From contig NZ_JAPEMT010000001.1 of NCBI RefSeq assembly GCF_026342435.1, positions 2,970,501 through 3,034,500 on the forward strand: a stretch of 64,000 nt of DNA. Reading direction: 5' to 3'. The number at the start of each line of letters is the position of its first letter. Within the stretch, counting starts at the first letter, position 1. Shown one piece after another: positions 39,703 through 47,991 of this stretch. The stretch comes from Streptomyces sp. NBC_00237. Lineage in GTDB: Bacteria > Actinomycetota > Actinomycetes > Streptomycetales > Streptomycetaceae. Below the pieces are notes generated by a model that saw only the letters and a program-made list of their open reading frames with translations, did no database searches and was not told the DNA's origin. Made by a program: the position numbers and the translations under genes.

Positions 39703-40407
39703 ATGGCCGACGACCTGCTCGTCATCATCCCCACCCGCGGCAGGCCCGCCAGTGTTCCCGCCCTCGTTCAGGCGTGGGACGACACAGGAGCTACCGCCGA
39801 CCTGCTGTTCGCCGTCGACACCGACGACCCCGAGCTCGCCGAGTACAAGAAGCACCAGGCGGCACTAAAGGGCGACGACCGCTTCCGGTTTACCTACGGC
39901 AAGCGTCGGCGGCTCGTCGGCACCCTCAACCAGCAGGCGGCCAAGGCGGCCAAGGGCTACCGCTTCCTGGCGTTCATGGGTGACGACCACCGGCCCCGCT
40001 CGGCTGGCTGGGACGAGCGCATCCGCATCTGCCTCTCCGGCGGGCCCGGCATCGTCTACGGCAACGACCTGCTGCAGGGCGAAGCCATGGCCACCGCCGT
40101 CGCCATGACGTCCGACATCGTCGCCACGCTCGGCTACATGGCGCCACCCAGCATGGTCCATCTCTGCGTTGATCTGTGCTGGGTCGACTGGGGCAGGGGC
40201 ATGGGGCGCATCACGTACCTGGACGACATGGTGATCGAGCACCTCCACCCGGCGAATGGCAAGGCCGAACTGGACGCCGGATACGAAGAGGTCAACGGAG
40301 ACGCCATGGTCACCGCCGACTCCGCCGCCTACTACGAATACCGGGACGGCGGGGCACTCGAAGCCGACCTCGCCAAGCTGCGACAGCTCGTCGAGGAGGC
40401 AGTGTGA
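39703..40407 (+). CDS. GT-A-fold glycosyltransferase-like protein
   Basis: A 234-aa protein beginning VIIPTRGRP, the nucleotide-sugar loop of GT2-like enzymes, with VDTDDPE and FMGDDH acidic motifs for metal and sugar nucleotide. It ends with a helical part. Likely transfers a sugar to a phage or host acceptor. First gene of a cassette with a methyltransferase and an epimerase. Confidence 0.7.
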   Translation: MADDLLVIIPTRGRPASVPALVQAWDDTGATADLLFAVDTDDPELAEYKKHQAALKGDDRFRFTYGKRRRLVGTLNQQAAKAAKGYRFLAFMGDDHRPRSAGWDERIRICLSGGPGIVYGNDLLQGEAMATAVAMTSDIVATLGYMAPPSMVHLCVDLCWVDWGRGMGRITYLDDMVIEHLHPANGKAELDAGYEEVNGDAMVTADSAAYYEYRDGGALEADLAKLRQLVEEAV

Positions 40408-40997
40408 CCGCCGAATCGGTGATCGCAGCCTGGGATCAGGCCAGCCCCGAAGCGATCCATCCGCTGCGCGGCGTCTCCGAGCGCGCCTACTGGGGTTCCG
40501 GGGAAGAGCAGGCGGCGATGCTCGCCACGGTCATCCCGGCTGGCGCCAAGGTGCTGGACTTCGGGTGCGGGGACGGCCGCGTCGCCATCCCCATGGCCGG
40601 ACTCGGCTACGAGGTCACCGCGGTCGATTCGTCGCAGCGCATGCTGGACAGGCTCATCGAACGCACCACCGGCGTCACCGCCGTACACGCTGCGGCAGAC
40701 GGCATCGCCGCCCACCTCGGCCGCCGGCGCATGGACGCCGTCTACTGCCTGGCCGTCCTTATCCACCACAGCTACGCGGACTGCCTCGACACCGTCGGGA
40801 AGCTGCGGGCCGCGACCAAGCTCGGCGGCGTTCTTGTCCTCGACTGGCCCGTCTCCGATCAGCCGGCTGAAGCCGACTCGTGGATTGGCGTCACCACCTG
40901 GTCCCGCGAGCAGCAGGCCGACGTCTGTCGAGACCTCGGCCTGGAGCCGGTCGACAGCGAACTGCCGTGGGGCGTGTACAGGGCGGTCAGGACGTGA
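40404..40997 (+). CDS. Class I SAM-dependent methyltransferase
   Basis: A 197-aa enzyme with motif I VLDFGCGDGRVAIPMAGLG and the acidic end of strand 2 VTAVDSSQ. It resembles small-molecule or sugar methyltransferases rather than DNA enzymes. Overlaps the glycosyltransferase gene by 4 bases, so both probably act on the same glycan. Confidence 0.8.
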   Translation: MTAESVIAAWDQASPEAIHPLRGVSERAYWGSGEEQAAMLATVIPAGAKVLDFGCGDGRVAIPMAGLGYEVTAVDSSQRMLDRLIERTTGVTAVHAAADGIAAHLGRRRMDAVYCLAVLIHHSYADCLDTVGKLRAATKLGGVLVLDWPVSDQPAEADSWIGVTTWSREQQADVCRDLGLEPVDSELPWGVYRAVRT

Positions 40998-41146
40998 CGT
41001 CCACCAGGTGCACCTGTCACCACGACGTCGATGACCATCAAGCAGGCGGCTGCGGCGGGCTCGACAGCTACGGACTGCCCTGCGAATGCCCCAGCTTCGA
41101 ACCCTGCCCGTGCGGGTCGGACTCTGACGCGGACGAGGAGGCGTGA
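40994..41146 (+). CDS. Cysteine-rich micro-protein (50 aa)
   Basis: A 50-aa protein with eight cysteines (RCTCHH, GGCGG, PCECPSFEPCPCG) and two histidines, enough for two metal sites. It lies between the methyltransferase and epimerase genes with overlaps on both sides. No family recognised. Confidence 0.55.
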   Translation: MTSTRCTCHHDVDDHQAGGCGGLDSYGLPCECPSFEPCPCGSDSDADEEA

Positions 41147-42015
41147 TGGACGTTCTCCTCACAGGCAACCGTGGATTCGTCGGCAGGCATCTACAGGCCG
41201 CGATGGAGGCGCGTGGTTGGGACGTCCACGGCATAGAGCTCGATCCCCTGCACTCCGACGCCCTTGACCTCTTCCGCTACAGCACCGACGTCTACGACCT
41301 CGCCATTCACTGCGCTGCGATTGTCGGGGGCCGGGCCTCCATCGACGGCAGCCCGCTCGGCGTCGCCACGAACCTGGCGCTCGACTCCTGGTACATGCGG
41401 TGGCTGGCGCGCAGCTACATTCCGCGCGCCGTGTACTTCAGTTCCTCGGCCGCCTACCCGGTCGCCCTCCAGCAGCCTGGTGAGGTTCACCGGCTCGTCG
41501 AGGGCGACATCGACTACGAGCAGCCTGGTCGGCCTGACGCGACCTACGGACTCGCCAAGCTGACAGGTGAGCAGCTCTGTCAGTACGTAGAGGCCGAGGG
41601 CACGAAGATGACGGTGCTGCGGCCGTTCTCCGGGTACGGCAGCGACCAGGCGGATTGCTACCCGTTCCCGGCGTTCATCGCCCGTGCCAAGGCGAGGCAG
41701 GACCCTTTCGAGGTGTGGGGCGACGGCAGTTCGACGCGGGACTGGATCCACATCGACGACCTCGTCGGCGCCACGCTCGCGGCCGTTGAGCAGGAAGTCA
41801 CCGGGCCGGTGAATCTCGGCTGGGGCAGGGCGACCAGCTTCGACGAGCTGGCCGGCTACGTCACCCAGGCCGCCGGATACAGCCCGCGCATCCAGCACCT
41901 CAGCGCCGCACCGCAAGGCGTGCACCACAGGGTGTGCGACCCGAAGCGGATGCTCGCGTTCTACGACCCGCAGGTCACCCTCGAAGAGGGGATCCGGCGG
42001 GCGCTCAACGACTGA
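41146..42015 (+). CDS. NAD-dependent sugar epimerase/dehydratase (GDP-fucose synthase-like)
   Basis: A 289-aa extended SDR. The NAD loop is TGNRGFVG at the N-terminus, the catalytic Tyr-Lys pair is in YGLAK, and SSSAAYP supplies the catalytic Ser. SSTRDWIHIDDL is the C-terminal sugar-nucleotide region. It would make an activated sugar for the neighbouring glycosyltransferase. Overlaps the micro-protein stop; GAGGAGG ribosome site. Confidence 0.85.
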   Translation: MDVLLTGNRGFVGRHLQAAMEARGWDVHGIELDPLHSDALDLFRYSTDVYDLAIHCAAIVGGRASIDGSPLGVATNLALDSWYMRWLARSYIPRAVYFSSSAAYPVALQQPGEVHRLVEGDIDYEQPGRPDATYGLAKLTGEQLCQYVEAEGTKMTVLRPFSGYGSDQADCYPFPAFIARAKARQDPFEVWGDGSSTRDWIHIDDLVGATLAAVEQEVTGPVNLGWGRATSFDELAGYVTQAAGYSPRIQHLSAAPQGVHHRVCDPKRMLAFYDPQVTLEEGIRRALND

Positions 42016-42032
42016 GACAAGGAGCCCGCGCC

Positions 42033-42293
42033 ATGGCTGCCGCCGAACTGCCCAACTGGGTATGGGATCTACTCATCGTCCTTCGACGCCACGAGGACGA
42101 GCACTCCTCCGAATCAGGGTGTCTCCAGCCAGCCCTCGACCTGGTGCCCATTGAGATACGCGACCAAGCTGCTGCGGTCGAGGCGTACATGCTCGGTGCG
42201 GTCAATGACCAGGTTGCCCGCCAGGTTGAGAAGAACTGGGACGCCATGATGGACGCGCTCATCGGCGCCACTGGGCGAGAGCACCCGTCTTGA
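42033..42293 (+). CDS. Hypothetical protein (86 aa)
   Basis: An 86-aa helical acidic protein (WVWDLLIVLRRHEDEHSSESGCLQPALDLVP). ACAAGGAGC precedes ATG 42033. Small proteins of this kind often sit next to HNH genes in Streptomyces phages. Function unknown. Confidence 0.6.
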   Translation: MAAAELPNWVWDLLIVLRRHEDEHSSESGCLQPALDLVPIEIRDQAAAVEAYMLGAVNDQVARQVEKNWDAMMDALIGATGREHPS

Positions 42294-42586
42294 GTGGCGG
42301 ATGGAAAGGCTCGGACCGCAAGGCCCGGCTGCCGTCGGGCTGGTCAAAGATCCGGGCCCGAATCCTGGCGCGCGATCCGGTGTGCAAGATCTGCAACGTG
42401 AGGCCGTCCAGGTTCTGCGACCACATTGTGGCCAAGGCCGATGACCACAGCGAGGCTGGCCTTCAAGGCGTGTGTGGCCCCTGCCACGATCAGAAGAGCA
42501 GCGCCGAGGGGAACGCAGCCCAGCGCGCGAACCCGCGGCCTGGACGCGCACGGCCGGCCGAGCAGCACCCCGGGCTGAGGGAGTAG
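42290..42586 (+). CDS. HNH endonuclease (98 aa)
   Basis: A compact HNH protein: CKICNVRPSRFCDHIVAKADDHSEAGLQGVCGPCHDQK has paired CxxC zinc ligands and the DH...H residues. HNH proteins next to terminase genes assist DNA packaging by nicking at cos (known for HK97-type phages). TTG 42290 overlaps the previous stop; no better start is seen. Confidence 0.8.
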   Translation: MSGGWKGSDRKARLPSGWSKIRARILARDPVCKICNVRPSRFCDHIVAKADDHSEAGLQGVCGPCHDQKSSAEGNAAQRANPRPGRARPAEQHPGLRE

Positions 42587-42589
42587 GCC

Positions 42590-42778
42590 ATGACCCGCTA
42601 CCTGATCACCTACCCCAAGGGGCAGGGCGAGGACGTACTCGTCGAGGACGAGCAGCTGGAGCTCACCATCGCGCAGGGCTGGGCAGTGCTCACCGACCAG
42701 CACGGAGCATGCGTCGCACTGCCCTCCCACGCAGGCGCGACCATCACCCGCATCGACGAGGCCGACGCCGCCGATTGA
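42590..42778 (+). CDS. Hypothetical protein (62 aa)
   Basis: A 62-aa acidic beta-rich protein (YLITYPKGQGEDVLVEDEQLELTIAQGWAVLTD). 3 bases after the HNH gene. No family recognised. Confidence 0.6.
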   Translation: MTRYLITYPKGQGEDVLVEDEQLELTIAQGWAVLTDQHGACVALPSHAGATITRIDEADAAD

Positions 42779-42835
42779 CGGCAGTGCCGAACACCACAAC
42801 CGAAGACGCCTGCGGGTAGCTCCCGCAGGAAGAAG

Positions 42836-42866
42836 GGCCCGATGTCTCCAGGCATCGGGCCTTTCG
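42836..42866 (+). terminator. Terminator fused to leader of the next gene
   Basis: A 9-bp stem GGCCCGATG/CATCGGGCC with an 8-base loop, then TTTCG. The bases after the stem (42857-42870) repeat exactly at 63975-63988. Confidence 0.75.
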
Positions 42867-42884
42867 CATGCCCTGGAGACAGAC

Positions 42885-43562
42885 ATGAACCCCTGCCCCT
42901 ACTGCGGCACGCTCATGACCAACCCGCGCCGCGTTCAGTGCGGAGACCCCGAGTGCAAGCGGCAGTACGTCAACGAGCGGCAGCGTGAGTTTCAGAGGCG
43001 CTACAAGGCCGAGCATGGCAGCTATCACAGTCGGCAGTACGACAAGCCCCGACCCAAGGGGCACCGGATCACTTGTGCTCACTGCGGGGAGGAAGCGAAC
43101 GCCGCTAAGGGCACAGCCCGCTACTGTTCGCACGCCTGCTTCTATGACGCTCGTTATGGTGCTGACCGCACGCCAGCCATTGCGCGTGTATGGATCAGCG
43201 GGAAGTGTCTGAGGTGCGGTGACTGGTACATCGCCAAAAGGGCAGGCATGGGCGCTTCGTACTGCTCGCACCGATGCAGCAGCAGGGCTCAGGAGGATCG
43301 CCGACGGGCCCGCATAGCTGGCGCTGCGGTCGGTAGCGTGTCCCGTTGGCGGGTGTATGAGCGGGATGCGTGGACATGCCATATATGCGGTGACCCAGTC
43401 GATCGCGACGCTGTCGTACCAGACCTTGCAGCACCAGTCCTTGATCACGTTATGCCGCTTGCGCGAGGTGGACCGCACAGCGAGGGTAACTTGAAGACCG
43501 CTCACTTCTACTGCAACAGCGTCAAGCGCGATCTTGTCGAGGGCTGGTCAGCAGTGGCCTGA
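42885..43562 (+). CDS. HNH endonuclease with zinc fingers (225 aa)
   Basis: Three Cys-rich fingers (CPYCGTL...CGDPECKRQY, CAHCGEEA...YCSHACF, CLRCGDWY...YCSHRCSSRA) precede an HNH domain (CHICGDPVDRDAV...LDHVMPLARGGPHSEGNLKTAHFYCNSVK). It resembles free-standing or homing-type HNH nucleases. The gene is visibly less GC-rich than its neighbours, a sign of recent transfer. It sits before a 200-bp non-coding gap next to the packaging genes. Confidence 0.85.
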   Translation: MNPCPYCGTLMTNPRRVQCGDPECKRQYVNERQREFQRRYKAEHGSYHSRQYDKPRPKGHRITCAHCGEEANAAKGTARYCSHACFYDARYGADRTPAIARVWISGKCLRCGDWYIAKRAGMGASYCSHRCSSRAQEDRRRARIAGAAVGSVSRWRVYERDAWTCHICGDPVDRDAVVPDLAAPVLDHVMPLARGGPHSEGNLKTAHFYCNSVKRDLVEGWSAVA

Positions 43563-43782
43563 CCTGGGGATATAGCCCTGACCTGCGGTTATGCGGATCG
43601 GGGACGTATAGGCGCCAAGGAGACCTACGGGTCTGGGGATCCGCTGACCTGCGGCGATGCACTCCCGGTCTAGACCACTCATGCAGTTCACATCCGTCAG
43701 ATCGCTCGTTCTCGCAGGTCAAAGCCTTGTAGCCTACACACCCACCCCCTAGAATGGGGTGCATGCCCACACTGACCTGCGC
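43559..43782 (+). repeat. CTGACCTGCGG direct repeats, candidate packaging site
   Basis: CTGACCTG followed by GGG or CGG at 43559, 43578 and 43644, and CTGACCTGCGC at 43772. Copies two and three extend to a following ATGC. They fill the non-coding gap upstream of the primase-like and terminase genes, where cos or pac sites of related phages lie. Confidence 0.45.
43727..43755 (+). promoter_or_regulatory. Leaderless promoter before the packaging genes
   Basis: TTGTAG at 43727-43732, 17 bases, TAGAAT at 43750-43755, expected start at ATG 43763. The -10 lies within an inverted repeat CACCCC...GGGGTG (43743-43761). Confidence 0.6.
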
Positions 43783-44371
43783 CGTCTGCGCCAGCCCGCT
43801 CCCGGTGATCCACCGGTCCGACCGGCGGCACTGCTCGCGGTCCTGCGAGGCCAAGGCGTACCGGGCTCGCCGCCGTCAACGCGCTGACGTTGACCCGATC
43901 CCGGCCGAACTGCGGGTGCGGGACCGGTGGGTGCGCTGGAGCGCTCGGAAGGTTCCTCTGCGCACGGACTCACGGTTCGCATCCGTCACCGACCCCTCGT
44001 CCTGGTCCGACTACGCATCGGCGGCCCGCAGTTCGGCCGGCGTCGGTCTGGGCTACGTCCTCACCGTCGCCGACAACGTCCTGTGCATCGACTTGGACCA
44101 CGTCCTCGACCAGAACGGGACGCTCACCCCATGGGCCGCCGAGTTCGTCGCCACCCTGCCGGACACGTTCATCGAGGTGAGCCAGTCCGGAACAGGGCTC
44201 CACATCTGGGGGCACGGCAGCCTCCAGCAGGGCCGCCGCATCAAGATGCCGGGCGGCACCGGCCTGGAGGTCTACGGAGACCGCAGGTACATCGCCGTGA
44301 CCGGAAACACCTGGGGCAACGCCCCGAGCGGACTGGCTGACCTCTCCGAGGTACTCCTCACGCTGACGTAG
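43763..44371 (+). CDS. Primase/NrS-1 polymerase-like N-terminal domain protein
   Basis: A 202-aa protein. Residues 4-35 are a zinc ribbon (CAVCASPLP...HCSRSCEAKAY). The rest follows the PrimPol/NrS-1-like layout: VRDRWVRWSARKVPLR, SVTDPSSWSDYASA, GYVLTVADNVLCIDLDHVLD, SQSGTGLHIWGHG and EVYGDRRYIAVTGN. Full primases are longer and have a helicase part, so this is a single-domain form. Its place directly before terminase is unusual; a role in replication or packaging is open. Confidence 0.7.
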   Translation: MPTLTCAVCASPLPVIHRSDRRHCSRSCEAKAYRARRRQRADVDPIPAELRVRDRWVRWSARKVPLRTDSRFASVTDPSSWSDYASAARSSAGVGLGYVLTVADNVLCIDLDHVLDQNGTLTPWAAEFVATLPDTFIEVSQSGTGLHIWGHGSLQQGRRIKMPGGTGLEVYGDRRYIAVTGNTWGNAPSGLADLSEVLLTLT

Positions 44372-44392
44372 CTCTGGAAGGGGGTGATGGCC

Positions 44393-44878
44393 GTGGCCGG
44401 CCGAGGCCCCCAGCCGAAGGACCCGTCGAGGCGGGCGCGTGCGAACAAGGAACCCGTGCCGCACACCGTTCTGCGGTTCGAGCGCGCCGAGGCGCCGGAA
44501 CTGCCGGACTTCCAGGTCGAAGTCGACGGGGAACTCGTTGAGTTCCGCTGGCCGTCCCGCACGGCCGACTGGTGGGAGATGTGGAAGCGCTCGCCGCAGG
44601 CGGAGCACTTCTCCAGTACCGACTGGGACTTCCTCCTGGACACCGCACTGATCCACGCCCGCTACTGGCGGGGTGACACCTCGCAGGCCGCGGAACTTCG
44701 GCTTCGCGTGGCGAAGCACGGGGCGACGATGGAGGACCGGGCCCGCCTGCGCATGGCGTTCGCCGAGGCTGACGAGGCGGATGGCGGCAAGGGTTCGTCG
44801 GGTGCCGACGCGGCCCGCGCACGGTACGCGAAGCTTCGGGTGATCAAGCCCGGTACGGATGACGAGGCCGAGGGGTGA
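44393..44878 (+). CDS. Terminase small subunit
   Basis: A 161-aa protein with the typical actinophage opening AGRGPQPKDPSRRARANKE and a helical core with aromatic residues (PSRTADWWEMWKRSPQAEHFSSTDWDFLLDTALIHARYW). It recognises phage DNA for packaging and recruits the large subunit. GTG 44393 is chosen because GGAAGGGGG is about 8 bases upstream; ATG 44387 is too close. Confidence 0.8.
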   Translation: MAGRGPQPKDPSRRARANKEPVPHTVLRFERAEAPELPDFQVEVDGELVEFRWPSRTADWWEMWKRSPQAEHFSSTDWDFLLDTALIHARYWRGDTSQAAELRLRVAKHGATMEDRARLRMAFAEADEADGGKGSSGADAARARYAKLRVIKPGTDDEAEG

Positions 44879-44882
44879 TCAC

Positions 44883-46561
44883 ATGCCCTGGCGTGGCCCT
44901 TCCTACCCCGGTGAGATCCCGACCCTCGGCCATCAGGTGCTCGGGTGGATCTATGAAAACCTGATCGTCCCGGACGGTCCGGCGGCCGGCGACCCTCTGG
45001 AGTTCACCGACGAGCAGGCGATGTTCGTCCTGCAGCTGTATGCGATCGACCCGCGGTTCCGGGGCCCTGCGATCGACGGGCGGGCCCTGAACAACGGGCG
45101 CCGCATCAGGAGGGCGGTGCTCTCCCGGCCGAAAGGCTGGGGCAAGCCAAGAGCCCCCTGGTTGCCGCCTTGTGTCTCGCCGAGGCCCTCGCACCTGTGG
45201 TCCCTGACGGCTGGGACGCGGAGGGCGAGCCTGTCGGCCGCGAGTGGACGACGCTGGGCTTCAAGGCCAAGGTCCAGATCGTCGCGGTTTCCGAGGATCA
45301 GACCGCGAACACCTGGGATCCGCTTCTGGAGATGGCCCGCAACGGGCCTGTCGGCGAGAACTACGACATCCTGCCGATGGAGTCCTTCGTCGACGTGCCG
45401 CGCGGGCGGGTCGAGTTCGTCACCAGCTCCGGGACGTCCCGCGAGGGCTTCCGTCCGGTTTTCTCAGCCATGGACCAGACCGAGTCGTGGATCCCGACCA
45501 ACGGGGGCCGAAAGCTCGCCGCGACGATCCGCCGCAACCTCGGCAAGGTCAACGGCTGTTCCGTCGAGACTCCCAACGCCTTCATTCCGGGCGAGGGCTC
45601 GGTGGCGGAGCGGTCCTTCGAAGCCTGGACGAAGCAGCAGCAGGGCAAGTTGAAGCTCGACGAGGGCCTGCTGTTCGACCACCGGGAGGCGCCGCCGGAG
45701 ACCGACCCGGCGGACGAGCAGTCCCTCCTCGCCGGGCTTGCGGAGGTATACGGGGGATCGGCCGACGTCAACGGCGGCTGGGTCAACCTGCGCCGCCTCC
45801 TGGCCGAGTACTGGGATCCCGACACCGACCCCCAGGACGCCCGCCGCTACTACCTGAATCAGGTGACGCATGCGACGGACGGCTGGATCAGCCAGCCCGA
45901 GTGGGCGTCGGTCGCCGCCGCGGATGTGGTGGTCGGCGATCGCGACGAGATCGTTCTCGGCTTCGACGGGTCCCGCCGCCGTTCGCACAGCGTCACTGAC
46001 GCGACCGCCCTGGTCGGCTGCCGGGTCTCGGACGGCCATCTGTTCCTTCTCGGCTGCTGGGAGCAGCCGGAGGGCTTGTTCGGGAAGGACTGGCAAGTTC
46101 CGACGTTCGAGGTACTCGCGGCTGTCGAGGATGCCTTCAAGCGCTACCGGGTGGTGGGGATGTACGCGGACCCCGCGAAGTGGGAGTCACACATTGCCAC
46201 GTGGGAGGCGAAGCACGGTCGCCGGCTGAGAGTGAAGTCGACCTTGCAGCATCCGATCGAGTGGTGGATGACGGGCGGGCGGTCCAACTTGATCGTGCGC
46301 GCGCTGGAGAAGTTCCGCTCCTCGGTCGTCGACGGCGAACTGTCGCACGACGGATCGAGTGTCCTCACCCGGCACGTTCTCAACGCCCGCCGTCGGGAGT
46401 CGCGTTCGGGCATCCAGATCGCCAAGGATCATCCCGAGTCACCCCGCAAGATCGACGCGGCTGTGGCCGCAGTTCTGGCCTGGCAGTGCCGGGTCGACGC
46501 AGTATCCAAGGGCCTCGGCAAGAAGAAGCGCAGCTCCGGAAGGGTGGTGGTCCTCCGATGA
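44883..46561 (+). pseudogene. Terminase large subunit, frameshifted at Walker A
   Basis: The packaging ATPase/nuclease. Frame one (44883-45146) codes for the N-terminus up to the P-loop SRPKGWGK. Five extra bases CCAAG (45147-45151) follow, then frame two resumes with SPLVAALCLAEALAP and runs to 46561. The intact family reads GWGKSPL without a break. CAAG is repeated (GCAAGCCAAG), so a short tandem duplication is likely. Nuclease-domain parts are intact downstream (GFDGSRRRSHSVTDATALVG, MYADPAKW). Unless it is an assembly error or corrected by slippage, packaging is lost. TTG 45170 could give a protein lacking the ATPase core. Confidence 0.88.
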
Positions 46562-47991
46562 CGACTCCCACCCTCCCGCTGATCGGCCTGTCGGACGATG
46601 AGCTGCAGCTCCTGACCATGCTCCGCACCGACCTGCTGGAGCAGCGCTTCAAGTTGGACCTGCTGGATGCCTACTTCAACGGCGAGCAGCTGGTCCGGGA
46701 TTTGGGGATCTCGATCCCTCCCCAGTTGAAGGGCTTGCATACGGTCATCGGCTGGCCGCGGATCGGCGTGGAGGCTCTGGAGCAGCGCCTTGACCTGGAG
46801 GCGTTCCGGTGGGCGGACGGCTCTGACGGCTCTGACCTCGACGAGATCGCGGAGGCGAACGACCTCTACGACGAGTCGTCTCTGGCCCACTTGGATGCGC
46901 TGACCTATGGCCGCGAGTACGTGACGGTGGGCTCCAGCGAGGGCGACTCGCCTCCGCTCATCACCTATGAGTCGCCCCAGGACATGACTCTGTCGTGGGA
47001 TGCGCGGCTGCGGATGGCGACGTCGGCGCTGCGGGAGTCCCAGGACCGGTTCGGCTACGGTCTCGGCCCTGACGAGCGTCTGGTGACTCTGTACCTGCCG
47101 GATCAGACGGTCCTGGCCGTCGAGGCGAACAACGGCTGGGAGATCGTAGACCGTGACGTCCACCGTATGGGTATGGTGCCGGTGCTGCGGATGGCGAACC
47201 GGCAGCGAACTGCGGACCGGATCGGCAAGTCGGAGATCACTCCCGAGGTCATGTCCATCACGGATGCGGCGTGCCGACGTCTGATGGGTATCGAGGTGGC
47301 GGCCGAGTTCTACGGTGCGCCGCAGAGGTACATCCTGGGTGCTTCCGAGTCGGCGTTCCAGGACGCGGAGGGGAATACCAAGAGCGCCTGGGAGACGTAC
47401 ATCGGCCGTGTCCTGGCTCTGGAGCGGGACGAGGACGGCCAGGTTCCGACGGTTGGCCAGTTCACCGCCCATGACCCGTCCGGTCAGACGAAAATCATCG
47501 ATCTGTACGCCCGGATCATGGCCACTCAGCTCGGGCTGCCGCCGCACATGCTCGGCTACACCAGCGACAACCCCGCCTCGGCGGACGCAATCCGCAGCTC
47601 CGAGGCGATGCTGGTGAAGAAGGCGGAGCGCCGTATCAAGCGCTTCGGTGCCACGCACCGGGACGCGATGCGGCTGGCGCTGTGGGTGCGCGACGGCACC
47701 CCTCCGGATAAGGCGCGTCGCATCGAGACGGTGTGGCGCAATCCGGCGACGCCGACGCTGGCCGCTCAGACGGACGCTGCGGTGAAGCTGGCGCAGGCGG
47801 GCATCGTCCCGGCCGACAGTGACGTGCTCCTGGAGATGGCTGGCCTGTCGGAGGACCAGCGCCGCCGGGTTGCCGCAGACCGCCGGAGGGCGCAGGGCGC
47901 CGCTCTGCTGGCTCAGTTGACGCAGGCGGGAGCCCAGGAGGCGCCGCCCGCCGAGGAGCCGGAGGCCGACGATGCCGACGCGGATCTCTGA
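46558..47991 (+). CDS. Phage portal protein
   Basis: A 477-aa protein of the SPP1 gp6-type portal family. Features are the N-terminal helical part (LRTDLLEQRFKLDLLDAYFNGEQ), the beta-rich wing with EYVTVG, and the conserved ATQLGLPPHMLGYTSDNPASADAIRSSEAML segment. Twelve copies form the gate for DNA and the platform for head assembly. It overlaps the terminase stop by 4 bases. Confidence 0.9.
   Translation: MTTPTLPLIGLSDDELQLLTMLRTDLLEQRFKLDLLDAYFNGEQLVRDLGISIPPQLKGLHTVIGWPRIGVEALEQRLDLEAFRWADGSDGSDLDEIAEANDLYDESSLAHLDALTYGREYVTVGSSEGDSPPLITYESPQDMTLSWDARLRMATSALRESQDRFGYGLGPDERLVTLYLPDQTVLAVEANNGWEIVDRDVHRMGMVPVLRMANRQRTADRIGKSEITPEVMSITDAACRRLMGIEVAAEFYGAPQRYILGASESAFQDAEGNTKSAWETYIGRVLALERDEDGQVPTVGQFTAHDPSGQTKIIDLYARIMATQLGLPPHMLGYTSDNPASADAIRSSEAMLVKKAERRIKRFGATHRDAMRLALWVRDGTPPDKARRIETVWRNPATPTLAAQTDAAVKLAQAGIVPADSDVLLEMAGLSEDQRRRVAADRRRAQGAALLAQLTQAGAQEAPPAEEPEADDADADL

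Noticed and set aside
44859..45653. Continuous 264-aa protein in the first terminase frame
   Set aside because: After residue 88 the frame becomes Ser/Arg/Pro-rich shadow. The family sequence continues in another frame after 45151.
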